DNA of 64,000 nucleotides. It comes from RU20A sp042610495 (lineage in GTDB: Bacteria > Pseudomonadota > Alphaproteobacteria > Rhizobiales > Rhizobiaceae). Both the position numbers and the translations under genes were made by a program. Positions 44,295 to 53,770 of this stretch are shown here, piece after piece. Every line of letters begins with the position of its first letter. The stretch's first letter is position 1. Location of the stretch: positions 62,001-126,000 of the forward strand of contig NZ_JBHGAP010000013.1 in the NCBI RefSeq assembly GCF_042610495.1. The letters are read 5' to 3'. The notes under the pieces were generated by a model that saw only the letters and a program-made list of their open reading frames with translations, made no database searches and was not told where the DNA came from.

Positions 44295-47200
44295 GGTTCC
44301 CCCACAGGCGTGGGGATAGACCCGTCTCGAACAAGCGCCTCGGCGACCATGCCTAGGTTCCCCCACAGGCGTGGGGATAGACCTTGGGCTACGACCAATT
44401 TTGCGTCAGGCTCGCTGGTTCCCCCACAGGCGTGGGGATAGACCCTGTGCTGCCCGGTCGAATAGCTCGACCCCGAAGGTTCCCCCACAGGCGTGGGGAT
44501 AGACCCCACCAAAGGCAGGAGAATGAAGCCGATAGCCTGGTTCCCCCACAGGCGTGGGGATAGACCCGATGCACTCCTCGTGGAAGGCTCCGTAGACGGG
44601 GTTCCCCCACAGGCGTGGGGATAGACCCCACCACGGCCCTTGCCTCCTGCTCTGTCCATCGGTTCCCCCACAGGCGTGGGGATAGACCCCGCCGTTGCCA
44701 CGACGCCAATGCCCGAAAAGCGGTTCCCCCACAGGCGTGGGGATAGACCCGTTCATTCCCATCGGGGTTGTCGTCCACGCCGGGTTCCCCCACAGGCGTG
44801 GGGATAGACCCGGCATCAGTCGTTCTGCCAGTTCACCCGCGCCGGTTCCCCCACAGGCGTGGGGATAGACCCTGATCCCGAGCCGCTTTCTGTCGGCTCC
44901 TTGCGGTTCCCCCACAGGCGTGGGGATAGACCCGGGCATGACCAGCATTTCCGGCCTGTGGCAGGGGTTCCCCCACAGGCGTGGGGATAGACCCCCATTC
45001 GGCCAGACGGTGGTTTCCATCAGGTAGGTTCCCCCACAGGCGTGGGGATAGACCCGGCACGGAGCGCGCGGCGCTGTGGACGATCATGGTTCCCCCACAG
45101 GCGTGGGGATAGACCCTGCTTGGCGAGGCCGATGCGCAGGGCCCCGATGGTTCCCCCACAGGCGTGGGGATAGACCGTGATCCTGGCGGGCATGCCGCAG
45201 GAGGCGCCAGGTTCCCCCACAGGCGTGGGGATAGACCCAAGGCGGCCGCCGAGACGTTCTCCTCGCTCGGGGTTCCCCCACAGGCGTGGGGATAGACCCC
45301 GCACCGCAAGCGCGCTCGCGACCGCGTGGGAGGTTCCCCCACAGGCGTGGGGATAGACCCGCTTCGCGCACCCAAAGCCGATCGCCGACCTGGGTTCCCC
45401 CACAGGCGTGGGGATAGACCCTTTGGCGCGCCGGGGCAGAAGACGGATTATATGGTTCCCCCACAGGCGTGGGGATAGACCCTTAAAGTGCGCCCCATCT
45501 CCCGCGACTTCCGAGGTTCCCCCACAGGCGTGGGGATAGACCTGGGACCGGCAGACGAACGACCCGCACGGGCCCGGTTCCCCCACAGGCGTGGGGATAG
45601 CCCCCCCGGGATAGGCGATACGGTGACCGGCATGAGGTTCCCCCACAGGCGTGGGGATCGACCCCGAGGGAAACGACCGTTGCCGCGCCGCCGACTGGTT
45701 CCCCCACAGGCGTGGGGATAGACCCTACGAATATCAGTCCACGGAAATTTCCCGCCTGGTTCCCCCACAGGCGTGGGGATAGACCATGTCAACCACGGCC
45801 CCCGACGCGCGCTTCACGGGTTCCCCCACAGGCGTGGGGATAGACCCTGACCGCCCTTCTCACCCGCAAGGCCCCCGCCGGTTCCCCCACAGGCGTGGGG
45901 ATAGACCCCACAGACTGGAGCCTCGCGGATGACCATGCCCGGTTCCCCCACAGGCGTGGGGATAGACCCGAAGCGCTGGCCGAGCGCTTGAACGCGCACC
46001 CGGTTCCCCCACAGGCGTGGGGATAGACCCTACGAATATCAGTCCACGGAAATTTCCCGCCTGGTTCCCCCACAGGCGTGGGGATAGACCCGTACTGGAC
46101 GAAATCCCCGCCGAGGAAAGCGGGGTTCCCCCACAGGCGTGGGGATAGACCCGTCGAAGACGAGGCGATGCTTGCGCTTCTGGCGGTTCCCCCACAGGCG
46201 TGGGGATAGACCCCGACAGAGGCCAGCCCCGGAAATCCGAAACGAGGTTCCCCCACAGGCGTGGGGATAGACCCGTCGAAGACGAGGCGATGCTTGCGCT
46301 TCTGGCGGTTCCCCCACAGGCGTGGGGATAGACCCCGACAGAGGCCAGCCCCGGAAATCCGAAACGAGGTTCCCCCACAGGCGTGGGGATAGACCGCTTG
46401 TGATCAGCTTCTTGCCGCTCTGCCTCCAGGTTCCCCCACAGGCGTAGGGATAGACCCGTCACGCGCACATGGACGGATAGCGCCTATGCGGTTCCCCCAC
46501 AGGCGTGGGGATAGACCCTCGTAGCGGTCCTGCCAGTCAGAAGCGCCAACGGTTCCCCCACAGGCGTGGGGATAGACCCCTCTATCAGATCCATCTCAGC
46601 CTGAAGTCGCCGGTTCCCCCACAGGCGTGGGGATAGACCCTGATCGACACCTTGACGGGCCGCATCTGATCGGGTTCCCCCACAGGCGTGGGGATAGACC
46701 CGGCCACCCGCTGTCATACCAGAGGACGGACGGGGTTCCCCCACAGGCGTGGGGATAGACCCTGCTCTTCAGTGAGCGCCCCTGTGGCGAGGACGGTTCC
46801 CCCACAGGCGTGGGGATAGACCCGCCGCAGAAGCCGCCGCTCTAGCGGGTTGCTGGGTTCCCCCACAGGCGTGGGGATAGACCCTGCGCTTCAGTGAGCG
46901 CCCCTGTGGCGAGGACGGTTCCCCCACAGGCGTGGGGATAGACCCGCCGCAGAAGCCGCCGCTCTAGCGGTTTGCTGGGTTCCCCCACAGGCGTGGGGAT
47001 AGACCCTCCGCCCTCGGCCGTGGTCTTGACCTTGGCGTGGTTCCCCCACAGGCGTGGGGATAGACCCAGCAGGGCAGACCCCATGAGCATCTCCTCAGGG
47101 GTTCCCCCACAGGCGTGGGGATAGACCCGGCTCGATCACCCGTTCCGCCTCCGCAAGCCTGGTTCCCCCACAGGCGTGGGGATAGACCCGCAGCCGGGAT

Positions 47201-48104
47201 GTGGAAATCACGGCAATTCGAGGTTCCCCCACAGGCGTGGGGATAGACCCCCCGCGGCCACGCTTGCAACCCTTTCATCAGCGGTTCCCCCACAGGCGTG
47301 GGGATAGACCCGGCAGAGAATGCAGGTCCGCGCGATGGCGGTAGGTTCCCCCACAGGCGTGGGGATAGACCCCCCGCGGCCACGCTTGCAACCCTTTCAT
47401 CAGCGGTTCCCCCACAGGCGTGGGGATAGACCCGGCAGAGAATGCAGGTCCGCGCGATGGCGGTAGGTTCCCCCACAGGCGTGGGGATAGACCCCATGTT
47501 CAAGCGCGCCAAGGAAGCATCCGGAAGGTTCCCCCACAGGCGTGGGGATAGACCCCAGGCAGGGGAAGATCGATGACCACCCATGAGGGTTCCCCCACAG
47601 GCGTGGGGATAGACCCTGCAGCGTCAGCAGCAGGCAGCGGGACAGGCAGGTTCCCCCACAGGCGTGGGGATAGACCCCACCCCGTCAGGCCGGCAGGATC
47701 AAGCGTTTGGGTTCCCCCACAGGCGTGGGGATAGACCCTATCTCCGGTCTCGCGCATCAGCCATCCGCTCGGTTCCCCCACAGGCGTGGGGATAGACCCC
47801 CGTCCTCATTTTCTGGCAGCACAGTAGGACTGGTTCCCCCACAGGCGTGGGGATAGACCCCGCAGGCGGGAGATCCGGGCGGCGCGCCCGATGGTTCCCC
47901 CACAGGCGTGGGGATAGACCCGATGCCCAAGCGCGTCTGGCAGCCTCTCAGGCGGTTCCCCCACAGGCGTGGGGGTAGACCCGAAGATCAGGAAGCCAAT
48001 GAAGACAAGAACCGGGTTCCCCCACAGGCGTGGGGATAGACCCTGGGGCATCATGGGTATCGGCGACAGCGTGCCGGATCTCCCACAGGCGTGGGGATAG
48101 ACCC
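44295..48104 (+). CRISPR. Type I-E CRISPR array: 63 repeats, 62 spacers
   Basis: The 29-bp repeat begins GGTTCCCCCAC, has a 6-bp stem CCCCAC/GTGGGG with loop AGGC, and ends ATAGACCC. The period is 61 bp (32-bp spacers) throughout, except that the repeat at 45576 has lost one base. Variant repeats occur at 45576, 45636 (ATCGACCC), 46429, 47954 and the degenerate last one at 48076 (GGATCTCCC...). The degenerate copy at the far end and the promoter next to cas2 place the leader at the left. Seven spacers are second copies of others, mostly as two-spacer tandem duplications. The frames seen across the array are artefacts. Confidence 0.99.
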
Positions 48105-48375
48105 GCCACGGCTGCAGGAAATGCTGGCGCCCGTCGGAGACTACAACCCCGACTGGGCCATCTCGTTCCGGCAAGGATCGGTCCACCACATCTATTTCGT
48201 GGCGGAGACGAAAGGCACCTTATCGTCCCTCAAGCTGCGCGATCTCGAAAACAAGAAAATCGAATGTGCACGGCGCTTCTTCGAGAAGATCAGGAGTTGC
48301 GCCGCCGCCGACAAGGTCAGCTACGACGTTGTCACCGATTACGCGAGACTGATGGATGTCGTCAGGCGGGCATGA
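48105..48375 (+). pseudogene. 3' fragment of a type III restriction enzyme Res subunit
   Basis: The translated end PVGDYNPDWAISFRQGSVHH, HIYFVAETKG and LRDLENKKIECARRFFEKI matches the C-terminus of type III restriction (Res) proteins, whose usual length is about 900-1000 residues. Only about 88 codons remain, and they start directly behind the last CRISPR repeat. No mod gene is present. The rest of the gene was lost when the array or its surroundings were rearranged. Confidence 0.85.
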
Positions 48376-48461
48376 AAGAAATCCGATGGGCCGATGGGAC
48401 ACGCGCGGCGCTGGCATCTGAGATGACGTCCACAGATGGAAATGCGCCGCGCTTGGCCAGG

Positions 48462-49355
48462 TCAGCCAGGCGAATGTTCGACCTTCAGCATTTCCAGCCG
48501 AAACTGGTCCATATCAGCGCTTTCGATGAATGACCGGAGAACGGTAAACTCCCCGCCGAGCTGTCGCCGGAGAAACTCAGCGGCGGAAACGGCTGCTTGC
48601 GTCGGCGACAAAGTGCCTGCTTCATGGCTCGCCGCACTCCCGCCAGGCTCTGCCGTCGTCTTGTCGCCTTTGACCTTGCTTGGTGTCGTCTGACTTGGGA
48701 CGGTCGAAGACGAGTTGCCGGAATGATCGGAAGGCACCGGGGTCCGCAATTTCTCCTGCGTCTCCGTTTGCTCGTCGGCTTCACGTTCAGTCGCAATCCC
48801 ACCCATTGCCCCGCCGCCCCTCGCCCTTCGGATCCGCGTCTCAACTTCCTTCTTCGTCGGCACCGCACCCGCGTTGATTTCGTCCACCACCGCGGTTCGG
48901 ACTGCGTCCGGCGTTGCCTTGGCCGCGAGCTTGTAAACGGTGGCCGGCGGCAGGATCTCGACGACTTTCGGGGCGGCGGCGAACTTCTCGGCGACGTTGA
49001 TGTAGTTCCAGGCCGTCGACTTCGACATGTCGAACTCCAGCTTCAGCCACCGATCGAACTGGCCAGGAAGGCTGTCCTTGATCTGGATCAGTTCAAGGCC
49101 GGTCTGAATGATGCCGGCACGGACAGTTGCCTCGCGCGCCTTGATGCGGGCGGCCGTTGCCTTCAGATCGGCGGCCGCGTCAGGATTCAACGAAAGGTAA
49201 AAGGCTTCGCATTCGCGGGCCGCCGGCGAGACGTGCGGCACAGTGATCTCGACCCTCGGGCACGTCGGGCCTTCATCAGAAGCGACCATTGAAAGATCGA
49301 AAGCTGCGAGCGCGCGATCAACCGCGACCATGACTTCAAAATCGACTGGGTTCAT
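48462..49355 (-). CDS. DUF3102-like protein
   Basis: A 297-aa protein. The central segment (about 70-150, with ELIQIKDSLPGQFDRWLKL and FDMSKSTAWNYINVAEKF) resembles DUF3102, a putative DNA-related domain of mobile elements with an HTH-like STAxxYxxVAxxF motif. The C-terminal half is Ser/Thr/Pro/Gln-rich and probably disordered, and the last 45 residues are again structured. A strong site AGGAGG precedes the ATG at 49355. Mobile-element-type accessory gene of unknown role. Confidence 0.6.
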   Translation of the reverse strand: MNPVDFEVMVAVDRALAAFDLSMVASDEGPTCPRVEITVPHVSPAARECEAFYLSLNPDAAADLKATAARIKAREATVRAGIIQTGLELIQIKDSLPGQFDRWLKLEFDMSKSTAWNYINVAEKFAAAPKVVEILPPATVYKLAAKATPDAVRTAVVDEINAGAVPTKKEVETRIRRARGGGAMGGIATEREADEQTETQEKLRTPVPSDHSGNSSSTVPSQTTPSKVKGDKTTAEPGGSAASHEAGTLSPTQAAVSAAEFLRRQLGGEFTVLRSFIESADMDQFRLEMLKVEHSPG

Positions 49356-49836
49356 TTCGTCCTCCTGGTTCTGTCCACCCGTTGGACAGGGACGAAGCGG
49401 CACCAAGACGCTGTCCCTGCTACGGGGACGTCCCATTGCTCACACGCCAACATGAATATCAACAGCCCCGCCGTAGAATTCCTCCAAGTCATTGATTCTT
49501 TACCGCAGGATTGTTCAGCGCGTTCCGGGCGCGGCGCCTGTGAAAAGCGTCTCCCAGTCTTGCGGTAGGCGCCAGGCGCTGCTCGACACACGTCCTGTGC
49601 AGGTTTTTCCCGAACGCCATCGACGCGGCGGCGGCGGCAACTCGCTTATTTCCCGGCCCTGCGTCTAGGTCGTGCCTTGTCCGCCTGATAACTTGCTTCT
49701 TAAGCGCCTCCTCCCCTACCTGCCCCCATCTCCCCTACGTACTCCAACGACCGACAATACTCAGAAGCCAGCGGTAGCCGGCGCCGCCAACCACGACCTG
49801 TCCCTACCCACTGCCAGCGACCACAAGCCATCAGCA
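49356..49836. other. Intergenic region, no gene seen
   Basis: About 480 bp upstream of the DUF3102-like gene. Short Pro/Arg-rich frames on both strands have no ribosome site or family resemblance. It should hold the DUF3102-like promoter. It leads directly into the inverted-repeat cluster at 49837. Confidence 0.4.
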
Positions 49837-49951
49837 GCAAGCAATGGGCCAGCGCTTTAAAGCTGTTGCAGCCGGCGGCAAGCGCGAGCAACTTGTCGCT
49901 GCAACAGGCAAGGTCTGCAAAGTGATGGTCCATTGCTTGCAACAGCTTTAA
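49837..49951. repeat. Inverted-repeat cluster downstream of the 422-aa gene
   Basis: Two modules occur in opposite orientation. TTAAAGCTGTTGCA is at 49857-49870, with its exact complement TGCAACAGCTTTAA at 49938-49951. GCAAGCAATGGGCC is at 49837-49850, with its near-complement GGTCCATTGCTTGC at 49927-49940. The centre contains another CTGCAACAG. The two modules overlap on the right arm but not on the left. This could be an origin, a nick site or a regulator cluster; it ends 82 bp beyond the stop of the 422-aa gene. Confidence 0.6.
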
Positions 49952-50032
49952 GGGTGTTGCGACATCGGCTCCTCCTCCGACGGCACCTCATTCTTGTGGC
50001 ATCCCCGGACATAGACAGGTCGCGGCCGCCGC

Positions 50033-51301
50033 TTACCGTTTCATCTCAGCCTCTATCCGCCTCTGCAGGCCGGCAAGAGCACGCTCGACGGCCCGCGCCA
50101 GGTCTTGATAGGCAACCAGCGTTCCATATGCTCCGGCGCCCGTTCTCGGCCTTCCGGGTATCCTGGAGCCACGATTGAGATGCCAGTTCTTCAACCGTGG
50201 GCGATGGAGGCGTGCCATCTCATCCCTTGCATCCTCCCGGATCTGGACACCGAGCACGCCGGCATTCAGGAAGCGCTGCCGTCCAAGATCATCAACGGCA
50301 TTCCGGATCGCAGGCATGAATGTTTCCCTGGACTTGATCCTCTTCGCTGCGAACGTCGGCTTCATGAACTGGAAGAACATCTTCTGCATTCGCGTGAACC
50401 TGAAGGCGCCGAGAGCATCGAACGTCCCCAATCCAGCCTTCCGGCAACCCTCAGGGCCAAGAGAGACTTCGATCCGGATCCGCTTCTCCGCCTCGCTCAG
50501 GATCTGCTGCGTTCCCGCCTTGAGATTCTGCTTGTCGATGACCTTGTTTTGGATGCGCCAGGAGGCCAGTGGATCGTCTTTTCGTCCGACATACACCGTT
50601 GCATCGTAGAACGGCGATCGATCGTGTCCCGGCGTCATACGGGCCATGAGATCACCTTCCGGATCGCCCTCCCGACGCGCGACGATGTAGTCGATCTTCC
50701 TGCCGCGCCTCCGGCCAGGAAAGGCCCGCGGCCACTGCTCGGGCTCCTTCAGGAAGGACGTCGTCGGAAAGAAGTGCCTGACCAGGACACCGTGGAGCCG
50801 CGCCCTTGCCTCCTCGCTTGGTCGCAGCGGATAGGCGTCAATGCACACCTCGATACCGACCACGAGCGCCGGCGCGGCAAATCCATACTCGGACCGGATA
50901 TCCGTCAACACGCCCCTAAGCTGCCCGAAGTCAGGCTCCTGCACCCGCAGGCGGTAGCGCGTCGCTGTTCCACCAGGCCCGACGTCCAGCGCCTCCGGAT
51001 ATTCCTTCCGGCCCGTGAGCGCCTCGATCCGGTCGTTCAGGTGCCAGTGCTGCGACGGCCGGCCAAGTTCAAACTCGACATCGACCCAATCGACCACAGA
51101 AGCCCACCGGTAAGCGCCAAGCTCAATCCGCGGCCCGACCACAGTCCGGCCGAGCAAGCGCGCCTGTGAGCCCCTGAGAGTCTCCTCGACGTATTCCAGC
51201 GTCACGGGATCGCGAAGCTCCCGGTCCCGATGAAGAATGACAGTGTGAGTGGCGATCATCTTTCTGTCCGGTTCGACGCGAGCCGTCACCAGGCCGCTCA
51301 T
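50033..51301 (-). CDS. Unassigned 422-aa protein, weakly replication-initiator-like
   Basis: No signal peptide or membrane segment. The N-terminal region is beta-rich (IELGAYRWASVVDWVDVEFEL). A middle block reads ALVVGIEVCIDAYP, RGRKIDYIVARREGD and DATVYVGRKDDPLASWRIQN, then KVIDKQN. The last pattern recalls the xxxYIGSRxSxxxxRxYDK segment of Rep_trans-type plasmid replication initiators, but the match is by eye only. The C-terminal end is Arg/Lys-rich (RALAGLQRRIEAEMKR). Likely mobile-element origin. Confidence 0.5.
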   Translation of the reverse strand: MSGLVTARVEPDRKMIATHTVILHRDRELRDPVTLEYVEETLRGSQARLLGRTVVGPRIELGAYRWASVVDWVDVEFELGRPSQHWHLNDRIEALTGRKEYPEALDVGPGGTATRYRLRVQEPDFGQLRGVLTDIRSEYGFAAPALVVGIEVCIDAYPLRPSEEARARLHGVLVRHFFPTTSFLKEPEQWPRAFPGRRRGRKIDYIVARREGDPEGDLMARMTPGHDRSPFYDATVYVGRKDDPLASWRIQNKVIDKQNLKAGTQQILSEAEKRIRIEVSLGPEGCRKAGLGTFDALGAFRFTRMQKMFFQFMKPTFAAKRIKSRETFMPAIRNAVDDLGRQRFLNAGVLGVQIREDARDEMARLHRPRLKNWHLNRGSRIPGRPRTGAGAYGTLVAYQDLARAVERALAGLQRRIEAEMKR

Positions 51302-51529
51302 GCGGCTGTTCCACCACCGCCGGAAAAATGTCCATGGCTCGAGCGGATTTTTTTACGTCACATCAGCATCTCCACGACGCCAGCGCTATAACGGAAGTCA
51401 TGAATAAAAATGAAGTTCCGCAATGACCACTTCCGGCATCCCATCGACCGCGCAACGGCTCACGGCATCCTCTCCGGCCCGGAAAGGACGCTGCCACACC
51501 GGCAGCCCTTAGCAAGAGGAAACGAACAG

Positions 51530-51811
51530 ATGCACCCGATGAAAAATGAGAGACTGATGATCACCGCCGCAAACGACAATGATCCGTTCTGGAGGTATGA
51601 AGCCGGTGATGACTTCATCGCTCCGGATGCCGAGGAATGCGCCTTCATCTTCGCGCCTGAGGTAGCAGATCGTCTCGGGCTGACCTGCCGCAAGGTGTCC
51701 TACGGTTTGCTGGACTACCTGCTGGATGGGCAAGTTGCACCGGAAGACGAGGCCGCCTCGGAGCATGTCATCGCCCTTATGGACAGGCATGCCGGCCCAG
51801 GCTGGCAGTGA
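51530..51811 (+). CDS. Hypothetical protein, accessory
   Basis: A 93-aa acidic protein starting MHPMKNERLMITAANDNDPF, with AGAGGA 8 bp before the ATG. The segment EECAFIFAPEVADRLGLTCRKV is followed by a C-terminal LLDYLLDGQVAPED. The longer frame upstream looks non-coding. I do not recognise a family. No membrane segment. Confidence 0.55.
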   Translation: MHPMKNERLMITAANDNDPFWRYEAGDDFIAPDAEECAFIFAPEVADRLGLTCRKVSYGLLDYLLDGQVAPEDEAASEHVIALMDRHAGPGWQ

Positions 51812-52037
51812 GGACGATCACCCCGGTCGCCAGGGTGGCCGCAGCCCGGCCGCGTGAGCGCAAGCCACGCTGAGGATAAAAAAAATGGCTGCGGCGCCGA
51901 CAATCTTCTGCATCGCGGACGAGAACGCGCTATAAAGTAAGTATAAGAAAAGGAACGAAGAAATGCACGCGATCGAAACACGCCTCCTGATCATATAGGC
52001 CCGGCTTGTCGCCGGACCTTCATTGAAGGAGACGAAT

Positions 52038-52481
52038 ATGACTGAATTTGAGAATGTTGCTGGAAACGAGGGCTGCTACTCCTTCGACTACCCGCAGGAG
52101 ATTGCAGCAAGGACCGGTGTCCACGGCATGACGCTGCCGAAGCGGGAGCTCTACCTGGCACTCTCCCGTGACAAGGAAAAGGACGACCCGAAGACCGCAG
52201 CGTTCTTCCGGGAGTTGGCCTCCCACTATCCTGACTACGACGCCTGGGGTTACCACATCGACCGGGACGGCAGGGGCACCATGCTGGTCGACTTTGACGA
52301 CTGGGATGACCTCACCGCCGCGCAGCAGCGGCTGCGCGGTAACCGTTGCTCAGCCATCGCTCTCCTTGACCGGCTGCGCTTCCACCTTGAGACGATGGAT
52401 GACGATGTCTCCCGTAAGCAGGAGGTCGACACGATCCGGCATACGCTCAACGAGCTCGTCGAGCCCCTCTCGATGAGGTGA
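52038..52481 (+). CDS. Hypothetical protein, accessory
   Basis: A 147-aa acidic protein (MTEFENVAGNEGCYSFDYPQ at the start), with GAAGGAG 8 bp before the ATG. Middle part ALSRDKEKDDPKTAAFFREL, then a Trp/Asp-rich stretch GYHIDRDGRGTMLVDFDDWD and a helical C-terminus. The composition looks like a genuine soluble protein. Family not recognised. Confidence 0.6.
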   Translation: MTEFENVAGNEGCYSFDYPQEIAARTGVHGMTLPKRELYLALSRDKEKDDPKTAAFFRELASHYPDYDAWGYHIDRDGRGTMLVDFDDWDDLTAAQQRLRGNRCSAIALLDRLRFHLETMDDDVSRKQEVDTIRHTLNELVEPLSMR

Positions 52482-52863
52482 CCGAAAGCGGGTGCGGCGG
52501 TCCTCCGCCGCACTCCTTCAGCCAGGGACCGGGATGGCAGGTTTCAAGCGAACCAGGCGCGGAAGACAAGGCGCCGGCGCTCCGCCTGTCCTCCACGGTC
52601 GAGTGCTCCATGTATTCCGGTGATGCGAGTGGATCGGTCCAGTGACAGCACGCAGCGCTCTTCCAGAGACTCTCCTACGGCCCTCGGCCACACGCGAAAG
52701 ATCACTGATCGAATATGTTTTCGACGCTGGCCAGCAAGGGTTTCCGAAGATGCGGCAAACTGGCAGACGTCGACAAGCGGATACACCGGCGGTTGTTCTA
52801 CCGCTCCCTCCGGAAAGTTTGATATTGCTTGCGGTATCTCCCGCTCTACGAGCCCTCACGAAA

Positions 52864-53048
52864 GTTGACAGCATCGGAAAAACAGCGATTTCCACATCAA
52901 AACGACAACTTTTTGGAAAGCTCCGACAACATTTCGTTGCCTTTGCTGGTCCGCTCGATCAATATATGTCAACGTTCTGACCGAGAAATGTTGACGGACG
53001 GCGAGAATGACCCGGGCGAAAGTTGACAGCGTCAACGGGAACGTCAAC
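52864..53048. repeat. Cluster of six GTTGAC/GTCAAC half sites
   Basis: GTTGAC occurs at 52864, 52990 and 53022, and its complement GTCAAC at 52968, 53031 and 53043. The pair at 53022-53036 forms GTTGAC-AGC-GTCAAC, a perfect 6-3-6 dyad. CGAAAGTTGACAGC-like context is shared by 52864 and 53022. Reminiscent of, but not identical with, parS-type repABC sites. Function unknown. Confidence 0.55.
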
Positions 53049-53251
53049 CATATAGATCGCCCCAAGGTTGCATTGACTTTACATGGGAGGTTCCGCGCCC
53101 GGAAGTCGGTGGCACCATAAGGCATCCCCATCGACGTTCCTCGGAAACCCTAGGACTTCGTGTCCACGACCAGGACAGCTCCATCTGTTGCGTCCGGAGC
53201 ACATACGCGAAAATTATTTTTGCAAACGTCGACTTACCCACAGAAAACAGA

Positions 53252-53273
53252 CACTTAAGCGTTTGCTTAAGTG
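53252..53273. promoter_or_regulatory. Perfect palindrome upstream of the 53324 gene
   Basis: CACTTAAGC-GTTT-GCTTAAGTG, a 9-bp perfect inverted repeat with a 4-bp centre, 51 bp before the start codon at 53324. Typical spacing for a repressor operator. The HTH-like product at 53767 in the same transcription unit is a candidate binder. Confidence 0.6.
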
Positions 53274-53323
53274 ACCATCAGTGTGATCGTTAGTGGGCTC
53301 CATGCAACACGCAGGAGCACATC

Positions 53324-53770
53324 ATGGTCAAATACAGTTACGAAGACGTCGCCCAGCATCTCAGGAAAGAACACCCTGGTTGCCCGGAATTCGCCCTCAA
53401 CTACTTCGCGACTTCCATCAGTGAGCGCGAGTGGCGCAACGCCAGCCTCGGCATGGCTGTCGGCATAACCCTGCAGACCTATCTGCGGCACAACCTCACC
53501 GAATACGAGACCCTCCTGCTCATCGGCGTGGACCGCGAAGAAGCACTGCGCCGCGTCCAGCCGCGTGTCGCAGCAATGCTGAAGACGTGGAAGCGCAAGC
53601 GGCGAAAGAAGCGGCGCTCCAAGGCTTCGAGCACACAGGCGCGGCGAGACGCAGACGCTCCCCCCTCGACAGACGAGCGCCAGGACACCGGCATGCTCGA
53701 CGAGCAGCAACTGAGCGGCAGGGTGACCAACTCGCCCACAGATAGCCGTCGTGAGGAGGACCAGCAATGA
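53324..53770 (+). CDS. DUF2293-like protein
   Basis: A 148-aa protein. The segment AVGITLQTYLRHNLTEYETLLLIGVDREEALRRVQPRVAAMLKTW (about 45-89) resembles the DUF2293 pattern (RHxxTxYxxLLxxGxxRxEARxxV). A Lys/Arg-rich stretch (KRKRRKKRRSK) and a disordered tail follow. A nucleic-acid-binding role is possible. Its stop overlaps the next start (ATGA), so the two are coupled. Confidence 0.55.
   Translation: MVKYSYEDVAQHLRKEHPGCPEFALNYFATSISEREWRNASLGMAVGITLQTYLRHNLTEYETLLLIGVDREEALRRVQPRVAAMLKTWKRKRRKKRRSKASSTQARRDADAPPSTDERQDTGMLDEQQLSGRVTNSPTDSRREEDQQ

Larger units (their letters stand above)
52482..53323. other. Long non-coding stretch with repeated motifs
   Basis: 842 bp with no convincing gene; the short frames have random composition. 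GC falls in the second half. It contains the GTTGAC/GTCAAC half-site cluster (52864-53048) and the palindrome at 53252. The stretch looks like a regulatory or replication/partition region, or the remains of deleted genes. Confidence 0.5.

Noticed and set aside
44279..48189. Many overlapping long minus-strand ORFs with repeating SPRLWGN / SIPTPVGEP / VYPHACGGT segments
   Set aside because: They are translations of the CRISPR repeat in three frames; the 61-bp period and unrelated spacers show this is the array, not protein repeats.
49672..49860. 62-codon Pro-rich plus-strand ORF
   Set aside because: Low complexity, no ribosome site, and it overlaps the inverted-repeat cluster.
52518..52980. 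Open frames of 80-125 codons on both strands
   Set aside because: No ribosome sites, no family resemblance and overlapping frames of similar length on both strands suggest chance openings in GC-rich DNA.
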